Of a DNA stretch of 64,000 nucleotides, positions 34,100 through 42,682 are shown piece after piece (position 1 is the first letter of the stretch; every line of letters begins with the position of its first letter). A model generated the notes under the pieces. It was not told the origin of the DNA, searched no databases, and was given only the letters and a program-made list of their open reading frames with translations. A program made the translations under genes and the position numbers. The DNA comes from Sporolactobacillus putidus. Its GTDB lineage: Bacteria > Bacillota > Bacilli > Bacillales > Sporolactobacillaceae. The DNA lies in NCBI RefSeq assembly GCF_014647035.1, contig NZ_BMOK01000007.1, forward strand, positions 62,001-126,000, read 5' to 3'.

Positions 34100-35968
34100 T
34101 CACTTTTCAGGATGCGCGTCTGAAGGAGCCAGCTGATAAAGCAGGCCTGTTGTGCTTGTTCCAAGTCCCCTGGCACGAATCTTGTTCCTGGAAACTGCTG
34201 AGCTTTCCCATTTTTTTGTCGGGATCAGCTTGCCGTTTTTCTCAATCCATTTGATTATAGGCGTCTTCTGAGCCCGGTTGTTTGTTGGCAGATAAAAATA
34301 ATGAATCTGTCCTTTTTTTATGAGCTCGCTCAGTTGGCCAGGGTTTAAGATTGGATCTGTTCCGTTGTAACCGCCGATTGCCATGACAGCCTTTCCTGTT
34401 CTTATTATATAGGGAGCGGCTGTCGGAGCGTCCGTTGTCCCAAACAGATATGTCGCTCCGGATTCATGCTTGTTCAGGTACTGGATTAAATCGGGGTTGA
34501 TGTAGTTATTGGATAATCCGCTTGACGCCTTTTCCGTTGAAAGCTGAGGTCCCGCCTCAGGAAGTGCATTATTTCCGCCAAACAGAATGGGGGTCACCGC
34601 CCAGCAAAGCGGAAAGAAAACGAGAAACCCGATGATCGCCAGAATGCCGGAACGGCTGAGGCGGTTGCTCAGGCCGCGTTTTTTCTGCTTATACAAATGG
34701 TACGAAACAATGATTCCTGCAGCCGTCATGAGAATCCCCAGTAGTTTAAAATAATAGCCGACGAACATGCTCTGGAGGAGTGCGGTTGTCAGGATAGACA
34801 AAGGAAAGAACCAGGCCATGTAATTGTTTTTTTCTTCATAAAGTTGCCTCATGGTTCTCCATCCGATGCCGCATAAGGCAGAAATGGAAGGAGCGAGCAT
34901 GATGAAATAGTAACGATGGAAAAATCCTGCGAGATTAAAAAATATAAAAGCCGTAATAAATGAGACCGCCCAAAAAATTGCTTCTCTGCCTTTTTCCCCT
35001 TTAAACCACATTCTGCGATCTTTTTCCTTAAGGATTATATAAAGTGCCAGCATACCAAAAAAGGTGAATGGAAGAAACCAGCTGATTTGGGTTCCGTAAC
35101 CTACCCGCAAAAGCCGTGGAAAGCTAAGAAGGCGATTGACCGGAGTGGATGTCGTTTCCCCCTTCGCTGATCCGAGACCGGTTGACTGGCCTAAAAACCG
35201 TTCCGATCCGTTGTAGCCTAATGCCAGTTCCGCAACGGAATTGGACATACTGCTGCCAACGTATGGCCGGGCGTATTTTGATATATGGTCGACGGTGAAA
35301 GCCCAGGAAAAAGAGATAAGCAGCATAACTACTAGAGCGACGGTCAGCTTGCTCAGCCTTTTCCGCATATTTTCATCTGATGCGACGAGATAGAATAGAA
35401 TAAAAGCCGGAAGTACAATATAGGCCTGCAGCATTTTCACATTGAAACCTAACCCGAGCATGGCAAAGGAAGCATAAAGCCAGATGTCTTTATGCGTTTT
35501 AATGGATTTGAACAAAAAAAATGTCCCGATAAGCAGCACAAAGATCAGGATGGGATCGAGATTGTTTGTTCTGGAGACGGCAACAGCAACAGGGGTTGTA
35601 GCGAGAAGAAGCGCCGCAACACGCGCGCTGAAACGGCCGAAAGAAGGTTTAATCAAAAAATAGATTAAAAGTACTGATCCTGCTTCAGCCAATGCCTGAG
35701 GGAGAATAACGCTCCATCCGTGAATACCGAAGACAAGGGCAAAGACAGTTTGAACCCAGAGTGCTAAAGGCGGCTTGTCCACTGACACAAATCCTGCCGG
35801 ATCAAATGAGGCAAAGAAGAAATTGTGAAAGCTTTTGGTCATGCTGGTGATGGCAGCCATATAGTAAGGATTTGCAGTTTGTATTGTCCAGACGTCCCAA
35901 AAATTAAGCACCAAAGACAAACAAACGATCAGGACGAGCCAACCGTCCATCTTACGAATCACTTGCAT
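34100..35968 (-). CDS. YkcB/ArnT-like GT39-type membrane glycosyltransferase
   Basis: A 622-aa polytopic protein of the dolichol-phosphate-mannose-mannosyltransferase-like (PMT_2) group. The external loop motif FDPAGFVSVDKPPLALW (about residues 53-70) and SRTNNLDPILIF are characteristic of the YkcB branch. About 11-12 helices occupy residues 10-440; a soluble outer domain follows (about 445-622). These enzymes transfer a sugar from undecaprenyl-phosphate to a wall polymer, lipid or protein. No GtrB-type donor synthase adjoins it here; the GtrA at 2135 is 30 kb away. ATG 35968 follows GGGGGAA. Confidence 0.82.
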   Translation of the reverse strand: MQVIRKMDGWLVLIVCLSLVLNFWDVWTIQTANPYYMAAITSMTKSFHNFFFASFDPAGFVSVDKPPLALWVQTVFALVFGIHGWSVILPQALAEAGSVLLIYFLIKPSFGRFSARVAALLLATTPVAVAVSRTNNLDPILIFVLLIGTFFLFKSIKTHKDIWLYASFAMLGLGFNVKMLQAYIVLPAFILFYLVASDENMRKRLSKLTVALVVMLLISFSWAFTVDHISKYARPYVGSSMSNSVAELALGYNGSERFLGQSTGLGSAKGETTSTPVNRLLSFPRLLRVGYGTQISWFLPFTFFGMLALYIILKEKDRRMWFKGEKGREAIFWAVSFITAFIFFNLAGFFHRYYFIMLAPSISALCGIGWRTMRQLYEEKNNYMAWFFPLSILTTALLQSMFVGYYFKLLGILMTAAGIIVSYHLYKQKKRGLSNRLSRSGILAIIGFLVFFPLCWAVTPILFGGNNALPEAGPQLSTEKASSGLSNNYINPDLIQYLNKHESGATYLFGTTDAPTAAPYIIRTGKAVMAIGGYNGTDPILNPGQLSELIKKGQIHYFYLPTNNRAQKTPIIKWIEKNGKLIPTKKWESSAVSRNKIRARGLGTSTTGLLYQLAPSDAHPEK

Positions 35969-36559
35969 CAGATCTGTTCCCCCGCTTTAAATATTTTCTT
36001 TTTCTTTAAAGATTGGTTAAATAATCCTGCTATTTTGAATAGATTAGCATGCTTCGAGGACGTGTGAAACAAGCTTCACACGCTGGATAATAAATCATTC
36101 GGATAAGTGCTGTTATTTTACATGGCCTTCTAAAAAGATGAAACCAATTTCTAATGTAATACGATCATTGTGAAATGAAAGAACACTAAAAACGTCTTCA
36201 CAGCCAGCTTTTAAATACTTTCCTTTAATGACAGTTTAATGACAGTCGTCCTTTTAATAATGCACTGAATTCTATTTTATGGCAACAAAAAATATTAGAT
36301 TTTTTTTAATATAATATTGTAAAATAATTTTATCTTTTTTTTTACAAAGTGTTGTTATAATTAGAAATAAGTCGATATATGAGAGATTATTAGTTTTTTT
36401 GATCTATAATATTTGTTAAATCGCTCATTTTCTACCAAAATTCGTGAGATCTCTAAAGCGGATACGGAAGCCGGGAAAAGGGAGTTCTAATTTCGTGAAA
36501 CTGAAAGTTTTCGAGATTTACCCGCTTTATTAACGATTCTCTAATGGAGATAGGTGGTC
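35969..36559. other. Long AT-rich intergenic region before the M23 hydrolase
   Basis: No gene seen. It contains a perfect inverted repeat CGTGTGAA-ACAAGC-TTCACACG (36060-36081), a direct repeat of TTTAATGACAG (about 36226-36248), and very AT-rich DNA from 36280 to 36430. A promoter for the M23 gene must lie here, but I cannot choose one with confidence. I looked for a WalR box and did not find a full match. Confidence 0.5.
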
Positions 36560-37870
36560 GTGTTGAAAAAAGAATTTATTCGAAAACTCTTTGCTGCAGG
36601 TCTGGCATGTGCATTAACTGCGGGCTATAGCGGAAGCTATGTCTTGGCGGAGACGCAGTCACAGCTTATGAACAAACTTAATGATGTCGTACAGAAACAG
36701 GAGCAGAATCAAAAGGTTCTTGATTCCTCGCAGAAGCAGTTATCGGATAACAACCAGCAGCAGAACAGTGTTGTTACTCAGCTTAATGATTCAATGAAGA
36801 AGATTGAAACCATGAATGGACAGATCACAGCCAAGCAAGCCGAAATCAGCCGAAACCAGACTGAAATGAAGCAGCTGAAGAGTGAGATTAATAGAATTGT
36901 GAAACGTATTGATGATCGGAACAACATATTAAAAGGACGAATTCGTTCCATATACATAAATGGCGGTGCGATCAACTATCTGGATGTGCTGCTCGGATCA
37001 AAAAATTTCGGAAACTTCCTTGACAGACTTCTCGTTTTGAAAATGATTACGGATCAGGACAGTAAGATCATAAGTGCTCAGAAGGCAGATCAGCTGGCCC
37101 AGGAATCCAACCGGAAACTGCTGCAAAACAAAATTGAACAAACGACACAGGATCTAGGGAGCTTGCAGGCTATGAATGAAAGCCTGAATCAGGAAAAGCA
37201 AAATCAGCAGGGGCTACTGGCGAAGCTGAAAAACGATGCCGGCGAGCTTAATAAAACCGTGATGAGCAAGAGTGAAGAAGCGGGAATACTGCAGGCACAG
37301 GAAAACGTGATAAAAAATCAGCTTGCCGATTTAGCGAAAGAAGAAGCGAGCAAAAAAGCGGTAGCCGCTGCTTCGCAAGTCAAGACTGTGAATACAAATT
37401 CACCTGCATCGCCGAATTCGCAGACAGGCTCAGTACCATCGCTGCCGGTATCCGCGCCGGTAGCTTCCGCTGATTTCATCATGCCGGCAGCGGGCGTTAT
37501 CTCATCAGGATTCGGGTACAGGAGTTTTGATAATAGTTTTCATCCAGGGATCGATATCGCTAATAGTTCAGGGACTCCGATCAGGGCTGCTGCGGATGGT
37601 GTTGTTTTCAGAGCGTACCAGTCATCAAGTTACGGAAATTGCGTCATGATCTCGCATAGTATCGGAGGACAGCTTTATACTACAGTTTATGCACATATGA
37701 CCGCCTATTTCGTCTCTGACGGTCAGAAAGTATCGCAAGGGCAGGAAATCGGGACGATGGGCCAGACGGGCGAAGCATTTGGTTCTCATCTCCACTTTGA
37801 ACTGTACATCGGGCCGTGGACTCCGCCGCCGCATCACGGCGCTGTGAATCCGATGAACTATATCCGATAA
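36560..37870 (+). CDS. Secreted coiled-coil M23 peptidoglycan hydrolase (EnvC/CwlO-like N-terminus)
   Basis: A 436-aa secreted protein. A signal peptide spans about residues 1-30 (ending SYVLAETQ). A long coiled coil rich in Gln, Lys and Asn covers about 32-270, like the N-terminus of CwlO, PcsB and EnvC. After a Ser/Pro linker, the M23/LytM domain (about 310-436) carries the zinc ligands in FHPGIDIANSSG, the His of YAHMT and GSHLHFEL. It probably cuts peptidoglycan cross-bridges and may be gated by an FtsEX-type complex, as relatives are. The GTG at 36560 is nine bases after GGAGA; TTG 36563 is also possible. Confidence 0.85.
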   Translation: MLKKEFIRKLFAAGLACALTAGYSGSYVLAETQSQLMNKLNDVVQKQEQNQKVLDSSQKQLSDNNQQQNSVVTQLNDSMKKIETMNGQITAKQAEISRNQTEMKQLKSEINRIVKRIDDRNNILKGRIRSIYINGGAINYLDVLLGSKNFGNFLDRLLVLKMITDQDSKIISAQKADQLAQESNRKLLQNKIEQTTQDLGSLQAMNESLNQEKQNQQGLLAKLKNDAGELNKTVMSKSEEAGILQAQENVIKNQLADLAKEEASKKAVAAASQVKTVNTNSPASPNSQTGSVPSLPVSAPVASADFIMPAAGVISSGFGYRSFDNSFHPGIDIANSSGTPIRAAADGVVFRAYQSSSYGNCVMISHSIGGQLYTTVYAHMTAYFVSDGQKVSQGQEIGTMGQTGEAFGSHLHFELYIGPWTPPPHHGAVNPMNYIR

Positions 37871-38030
37871 GCTCTGTTCTGAAACAATCAGATTACGCCT
37901 ATAGTTAATTGTATTTTATAGGAAATCATGAGTCAGAGTGTTTCCAAGAGCGGACAGAGATACTTTTTATTACAGGATCCAGGCATAAAAAAACTGACAA
38001 ATATCTGTTTTTTTTCAGTAACAAAAACGA

Positions 38031-38070
38031 CCGGAGTGAAAATGCGTTAGAATTTTCACTCCGGTTTTCG
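38031..38070. terminator. Terminator between the M23 gene and the coat pseudogene
   Basis: CCGGAGTGAAAAT pairs with ATTTTCACTCCGG around an 8-nt loop, with AAAACGA before and TTTTCGTT after, so it can act in both directions. Confidence 0.82.
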
Positions 38071-38105
38071 TTGTTGAGACGGATCCAGAGATCTTGATTG
38101 GCCTT

Positions 38106-38646
38106 TCACTCTGGAACCTGAAACGCTTTCACATGATTCATATTCATGGAGATGTTTTTACCCTTGGCGTTAATCAGTTCGATTTGATCGTTCTCGATAC
38201 CGACTAATTTTCCAACTTTATCCGGATGTGAGCCAAGGTCAAACACAACCAATTTTTCAATATGATCGTTGCATAATTGTTCAAAGTTTTTTTGTTTTAC
38301 AGTCAAGGCCGGTGAGTGCATCACTTTTTCAGATGCATAGGGAGGCTGGTCACCTTTGACAGGGATCAGCCATTTTAGATGTTAGATGTTTTATCGGAAT
38401 AAACAGGTGATGGAAGGCAGGAGAGTAGAATACAAAATAGTCGTTCAGGATCTGAGTGACGGTTCCATAATACTATGGTGATCAATAAAAATCTCTATCA
38501 GGACATTTTTGACATTATTTAAAATCATTTCCATCATAAATGCCGAGAATATCCGGTCCACTGTCGATCAGGATACCCTGAACCTCGGAATGCCCGTTGA
38601 TAAAAATCCGGACATGCTCACCAATTTGAGTGTTAAAAGGTTTGAT
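38106..38646 (-). pseudogene. Spore-coat-type gene broken by several lesions
   Basis: Pieces in three frames reconstruct one LSm-like coat protein. (a) 38515-38646 encodes IGEHVRIFINGHSEVQ, then GILIDSGPDILGIYDGN and an early stop. (b) About 38470-38500 encodes NVLIEIFIDHHSI. (c) A one-base loss near 38468 leads into GTVTQILNDYFVFYSP and FHHLFIPIKHL. (d) An exact 7-bp tandem duplication (TAGATGT twice, 38376-38389) shifts into KWLIPVKGDQPPYASEKVM and the 72-codon tail ending VKAFQVPE at 38106. The linker between (a) and (b) is missing. At the place of the start codon, four bases after AAGGAGG, stands ATC. The short open frame 38106-38324 is therefore only the tail. Confidence 0.78.
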
Positions 38647-38685
38647 AGGTCCTCCTTCCCTTCACTGGTTCTCGTTGCTTCTCAT

Positions 38686-39321
38686 TTAATTAACCTTGAA
38701 GTATGTTCCTAAAGGTCGATGCTTGAATGATTTATCAGAGGAAAGGGAAGAAAGGGTTTCTGAACCGTCTAGTGAATCGCCAGGTGTCGCGCTTGTTCCG
38801 GCCTTTGAAGTCTCGTCTGCTGCAAGCGACATATCTAAGTCCTGACCCGATAATTGGTCAGACGACTGGCCGAACGTTTCATCCGAACTTCTCCTCGTTC
38901 TCAAGATGCGGCTCACGCTTTTGATATGAAACACAGGAACAAGCAGAAGGTCGTCGTTCACGCTCAGAACCAGGCTGTCACTCGTTAAATCATTGAGAAC
39001 CCCTTTGACACTTTCAGGACCGCCGCGGTTAACCTTTACTTTTTTATATTTTAAAGCTTCCAATACCCCTTCGAAATCAGGTTTGTCAAGAAATGAGACT
39101 TTGGAAAAAAGAAGCGGGTCATCTTCCGTAACCTTGATCGAAGCCCCTTTAATATGGGACAATTGATAGTAAACGACCCCTTCCTCCTCCGTATTAAGAA
39201 CAAGATAATCTGATTTAACTGCCACGAGCTCGCCCGTTCTGGATTCAGGCCCGCCAAAATTTATTTTCACGTCGGACCCTACGTAGTCAGAAAGCATATC
39301 GATAGTCGCCTTGTTAAGCAA
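38686..39321 (-). CDS. CotB-family spore coat protein
   Basis: A 211-aa protein with two copies of the CotB-type domain. The repeated signature GGPES appears in VKINFGGPESRTGELVAVKS (about residues 18-37) and VKVNRGGPESVKGVLNDL (about 95-112), each followed by a hydrophobic strand and an H-I-K motif (LSHIKGAS and VFHIKSVS). A Ser/Asp-rich tail (about 140-211) replaces the Ser/Lys-rich tail of B. subtilis CotB. Presumably it is deposited in the outer spore coat under late mother-cell control. The TTG start has GGGGGAAG upstream. It lies 39 bp from the decayed coat gene, on the same strand. Confidence 0.82.
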   Translation of the reverse strand: MLNKATIDMLSDYVGSDVKINFGGPESRTGELVAVKSDYLVLNTEEEGVVYYQLSHIKGASIKVTEDDPLLFSKVSFLDKPDFEGVLEALKYKKVKVNRGGPESVKGVLNDLTSDSLVLSVNDDLLLVPVFHIKSVSRILRTRRSSDETFGQSSDQLSGQDLDMSLAADETSKAGTSATPGDSLDGSETLSSLSSDKSFKHRPLGTYFKVN

Positions 39322-40117
39322 TGCGCTTCCCCCTCATACATAAGTTTTTTGCTGATTATGGTATCATCATATGTCTCAGTGAGGGCGTTGCCATGGTCAC
39401 TTGTATTAAAAAGAAAAAAATATTAGTGAGCAACAAGAACAGGATTATTTTTATCTTGGAAGGGCATGATCATCACTTGATTATTTGCCGTTTTCCAGTT
39501 CAAAAATTTTTTTGGAGTTATCGTCATCAGTGAGAAGTTCACATCGCCGTTTCTCTAAAGTAAAAGGTTCATCCGGCAAATGCTCTTTGCCGAAGATGAT
39601 GATAAACGGATTTAAGTTTTATTCCCGAAAAGTATTCCGCTAATTTTCAAAAGTACATTTGAGCGGTGCCGGGTCTCTTTACACCAAAAACCTTCTTCAA
39701 ACTTTTCTTGAATTCTCCGATTGAGCGGACATTCCGCAATTCGGCAGTTCTTTTTCGATTCCCATTCTCTTTGTCCTTATACTATTGATATACAGCGCTT
39801 TCCCTTCTTCGGTACGGTCGCTTCATTCTCTGGAGTCGTCAGTTGTCTATCCGCGCGTCTTTTGGTGCAGCCCTGTTCGGGAATTTGAAGCTGCGTTCTT
39901 ACGGGGGGATTTACCGCATATATTATCGGTGATCGGGAGGGCAGCGGAATGTGAACCCGCCGTAAAACTTACATAGGGAAAGCCGGACGGAACAAAAGAA
40001 AGACTGCCCGTGATTGACAAGGCGGTCGGTTGCCGGTCTGATTCTTTAATAAATCTGAACAATTAAAGGGCTGCAAAGGTCAGTTTAGATGATCTGCACT
40101 GGGGAGGGAGGCACCCG
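39322..40117. other. Long region without a recognised gene, possible structured leader
   Basis: I find no gene. Short open frames on both strands near 39785-40062 lack ribosome sites and family resemblance. Between 39939 and 40009, GGGCAG pairs with CTGCCC and encloses further pairs (ATGT 39949-39952 with ACAT 39971-39974), so a folded RNA ahead of the GH13 gene is possible. It is not a riboswitch class I know. Confidence 0.4.
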
Positions 40118-41968
40118 ATGAGTCGGCGGCAGGTTTATTTTAATTCCTGGTCGGAACACTTCAGGAGACCGTTTGGAGCGATCCAGACAGGTGAAAGTGT
40201 GCGTTTCAGAATTCATATAGAGCTGAAATACGTTTTAAGCGTGATCCTCATGATCCATAAAGACGGAGAAACATTCCACGAAATTGAAATGGTACGAAAA
40301 GCGGTACAAAACAAGGAATTTGAAGCGAGTTTTCAGACTTACGGTGCCAGTGGCCTCTACTTTTACCACTTCCGGATTGTGTACCGTGACCGTGATCAAA
40401 CCGAGCGAACAATCTATTATGGCAAAGCGGATGACGATTGCGAAGGAAGAGGGAATATTACAGAAGATCGGTCTCTCCTGAAGCAGTATCAGCTGACAAG
40501 TTATGATCACCGGGATCCTGCGCCTGACTGGTACTGTCACGGAGTCATCTATCATATTTTTGTCGATCGATTCTTTAACGGGGATCCGCATCACAAAATT
40601 CAGAATCCGAAAAAGAATTCGTTCATCTACGCAACTGAAGGTGATACACCCTGCTATATAAAGGATGAAAACGGGGAGATCATTCGGTGGGATTTTTTTG
40701 GCGGCAACCTGAGCGGAATCATTGCCAAGCTGCCATATCTCCATGACTTGGGCGTGACGGCGCTTTATCTTAGTCCGATTTTTGAAGCGCGCAGCAATCA
40801 CAAATATGATACGGGCGATTATCGAACGATCGATCCGATGTTCGGAGACACGGAGACGTTGCAAAAACTAATCACGAAAGCGGGCAGGCTGGGCATGCAC
40901 ATCATTCTCGACGGTGTATTCAGCCATGTCGGTGCAGACAGCCACTACTTTAACCAATTTAAAACTTACGGTGACGGGGGCGCTTATAACAACCCGAACT
41001 CGCCTTACTTTGATTGGTTTACTTTCAGCCGTTACCCGGACTGCTATGATGCATGGTGGAACGTTAGGGACTTGCCGTCCGTCAATAAATCAAATGTATT
41101 GTTTCAGGATTTCATTTATCGATCCCCTGAGAGTATTATTCATCGATGGACAAAAATGGGAATCGGAGGCTGGCGTCTCGATGTAGCGGATGAACTGCCC
41201 GACACTTTCATTGCCGGCATTCGTTCGGCGGTTGATCAGCATACAACGAAGGAAGAAGGAAAGGTTTTGATCGGGGAAGTCTGGGAAGATGCATCACACA
41301 AGGTTTCTTACGGTCTCAGGCGTCACTATCTTGAAGGCGGTATGCTTCACGGGGTGATGAACTATCCGTTCCGCCTGATGATCATTAATCTAATCAAGCA
41401 GAAAATTACAGCGGAGCAGGCTGTCAGGATCAGTATGACTCAGAAATCAAATTATCCCGATGAAGCTTTTCGCGCCAATATGAACAATATCGGCACCCAT
41501 GATACAGAGAGAATTCTGACGGTGTTCAGGGGGGATAAAAGAAAACTTCGTCTCGCCGTACAGTTTTTGATGACGCTTCCGGGTGTGCCCTGTATTTATT
41601 ATGGAGATGAAGCGGGACTTCCCGGCGGAAAGGATCCCGATAATCGCCGGTTTTTTCCGTGGGGACGCGAAGACATGGAGACTATGTCTTTCTATCGATC
41701 CGCGATCGGAGAACGAAGAAAAGACATTAATCTGCAAGTTGGCAATTTTTTTCCTTTTTCAATAGACCGCCTCTTCGGTTTCATTCGCTACAGTTCAGAC
41801 GAAGCGTTCACAATCGCCGTTTTTAACCCGACACCCGTTGATCAGGCGATTGAATTTGCTCTTTTTAACGATCAGACAGACGAGGGTCGCACGGAGAGAC
41901 GTGTGAGGGAACTTTTCAGTGACGGAATTCTTGTGGCCGCTTTTGATTTCATTATAAAAAGAAAATAG
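40118..41968 (+). CDS. GH13 alpha-glycosidase, neopullulanase/cyclomaltodextrinase-like
   Basis: A 616-aa glycoside hydrolase with an N-terminal beta-rich domain (about 1-115, CBM34-like position) and a GH13 barrel. Catalytic residues are visible: nucleophile Asp355 in GGWRLDVADEL, acid/base Glu387 in IGEVWED, and Asp462 in NIGTHDTER. A ThrAsp-type substrate loop is present (SNHKYDTGDYRTIDP). There is no signal peptide, so it acts in the cytoplasm on imported maltodextrins or cyclodextrins. No transporter or maltose regulator adjoins it. ATG 40118 is six bases after GGGAGGGAGG. Confidence 0.85.
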   Translation: MSRRQVYFNSWSEHFRRPFGAIQTGESVRFRIHIELKYVLSVILMIHKDGETFHEIEMVRKAVQNKEFEASFQTYGASGLYFYHFRIVYRDRDQTERTIYYGKADDDCEGRGNITEDRSLLKQYQLTSYDHRDPAPDWYCHGVIYHIFVDRFFNGDPHHKIQNPKKNSFIYATEGDTPCYIKDENGEIIRWDFFGGNLSGIIAKLPYLHDLGVTALYLSPIFEARSNHKYDTGDYRTIDPMFGDTETLQKLITKAGRLGMHIILDGVFSHVGADSHYFNQFKTYGDGGAYNNPNSPYFDWFTFSRYPDCYDAWWNVRDLPSVNKSNVLFQDFIYRSPESIIHRWTKMGIGGWRLDVADELPDTFIAGIRSAVDQHTTKEEGKVLIGEVWEDASHKVSYGLRRHYLEGGMLHGVMNYPFRLMIINLIKQKITAEQAVRISMTQKSNYPDEAFRANMNNIGTHDTERILTVFRGDKRKLRLAVQFLMTLPGVPCIYYGDEAGLPGGKDPDNRRFFPWGREDMETMSFYRSAIGERRKDINLQVGNFFPFSIDRLFGFIRYSSDEAFTIAVFNPTPVDQAIEFALFNDQTDEGRTERRVRELFSDGILVAAFDFIIKRK

Positions 41969-42137
41969 TGTCGGTCCATAATGGATCAAAAACGTTGTAT
42001 CAATTGCACCTGATACGGAGGGCCGATAAAAAATAGCGCAAAAAAAGACGATGAATGAAGAATAAAGTGTTTGACTTCTGAAAAATCAGGGAATTCATAA
42101 AGCAAATCCACTCATAACAATTCGAGGAGGGAAGCTG

Positions 42138-42530
42138 ATGAAAAAACTGATTTTCTATACTTATCCGAGCTGTACATCGTGCAGAAAAACGAAGGGCTGG
42201 TTAAAGGAGCATGCAATCAGTTACGAAGAAAGGCACCTTTTCCGCAACAGGCCGAATGTCACTGAACTGATGGAATTAATTAAATTGTCGAAATCAGGAG
42301 TGGAAGACATTCTTGCTACCCGAAGTACAACGTATAAGCAACTTGGTGTTGATCTGGATAATCTTCCCTTAAGCCGGGCACTTCAGCTTCTCTCTGAAGA
42401 ACCCAAACTTTTAAGAAGGCCGATACTTACTGACGGGGAACGGCTGGTTGTCGGCTATCATCAAGATGATTTGATGCAAATGGCTTTCCGGAAAACAGAG
42501 GATAAGAAACAGACCGCAATTAAATCCTGA
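42138..42530 (+). CDS. mgsR: Spx/ArsC-family regulator, MgsR-like
   Basis: A 130-aa thioredoxin-fold protein of the Spx/ArsC family with the redox CTSC motif at residues 12-15 (YPSCTSCRKTKGWL) and the RRPILTDG motif near residue 94. Spx itself has a similar layout, but neighbouring comGA matches the position of mgsR (yqgZ) in B. subtilis, so MgsR is preferred. MgsR binds RNA polymerase and modulates a subset of the general stress regulon. ATG 42138 follows GGAGGGAAG. A terminator closes the gene. Confidence 0.78.
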   Translation: MKKLIFYTYPSCTSCRKTKGWLKEHAISYEERHLFRNRPNVTELMELIKLSKSGVEDILATRSTTYKQLGVDLDNLPLSRALQLLSEEPKLLRRPILTDGERLVVGYHQDDLMQMAFRKTEDKKQTAIKS

Positions 42531-42538
42531 AAATCCCT

Positions 42539-42566
42539 GAGATGCCTGCCCAGCATCTCTTTTTTG
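42539..42566 (+). terminator. Terminator of mgsR
   Basis: GAGATGC-CTGCCCA-GCATCTC followed by six T's. Confidence 0.82.
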
Positions 42567-42574
42567 ACAATCCG

Positions 42575-42603
42575 AAAAAATTTTTTTGTGAAAAAGGAAT
42601 TTG
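42575..42603 (+). promoter_or_regulatory. Possible ComK AT-boxes ahead of comGA
   Basis: Two A4-N5-T4-like boxes (42575-42587 perfect; 42591-42603 with one mismatch) lie 80-110 bp before comGA. Their spacing does not match the usual K-box distances, so the assignment is weak. Confidence 0.3.
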
Positions 42604-42682
42604 CTTTCTGAATATGGAAATCTTTATATGTACGCGCTTTGTCCCCGATTGATATCTAATACAGCAGAAAGAAGGTGGATTT

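Noticed and set aside
36280-36540. WalR box upstream of the M23 hydrolase
   Set aside because: Single TGTAAA and TGTTAA half sites occur, but none has a second half at 5-bp spacing.
38106-38324. Intact 72-aa small protein gene
   Set aside because: The upstream sequence in other frames continues the same coat protein, and a 7-bp duplication explains the frame break, so this is the tail of a pseudogene.
39901-40020. Cobalamin riboswitch
   Set aside because: Some fragments (GGAA-TGTGAACCCGC) recall it, but the B12-box and the conserved order of blocks are missing, and the downstream gene is an alpha-glycosidase.
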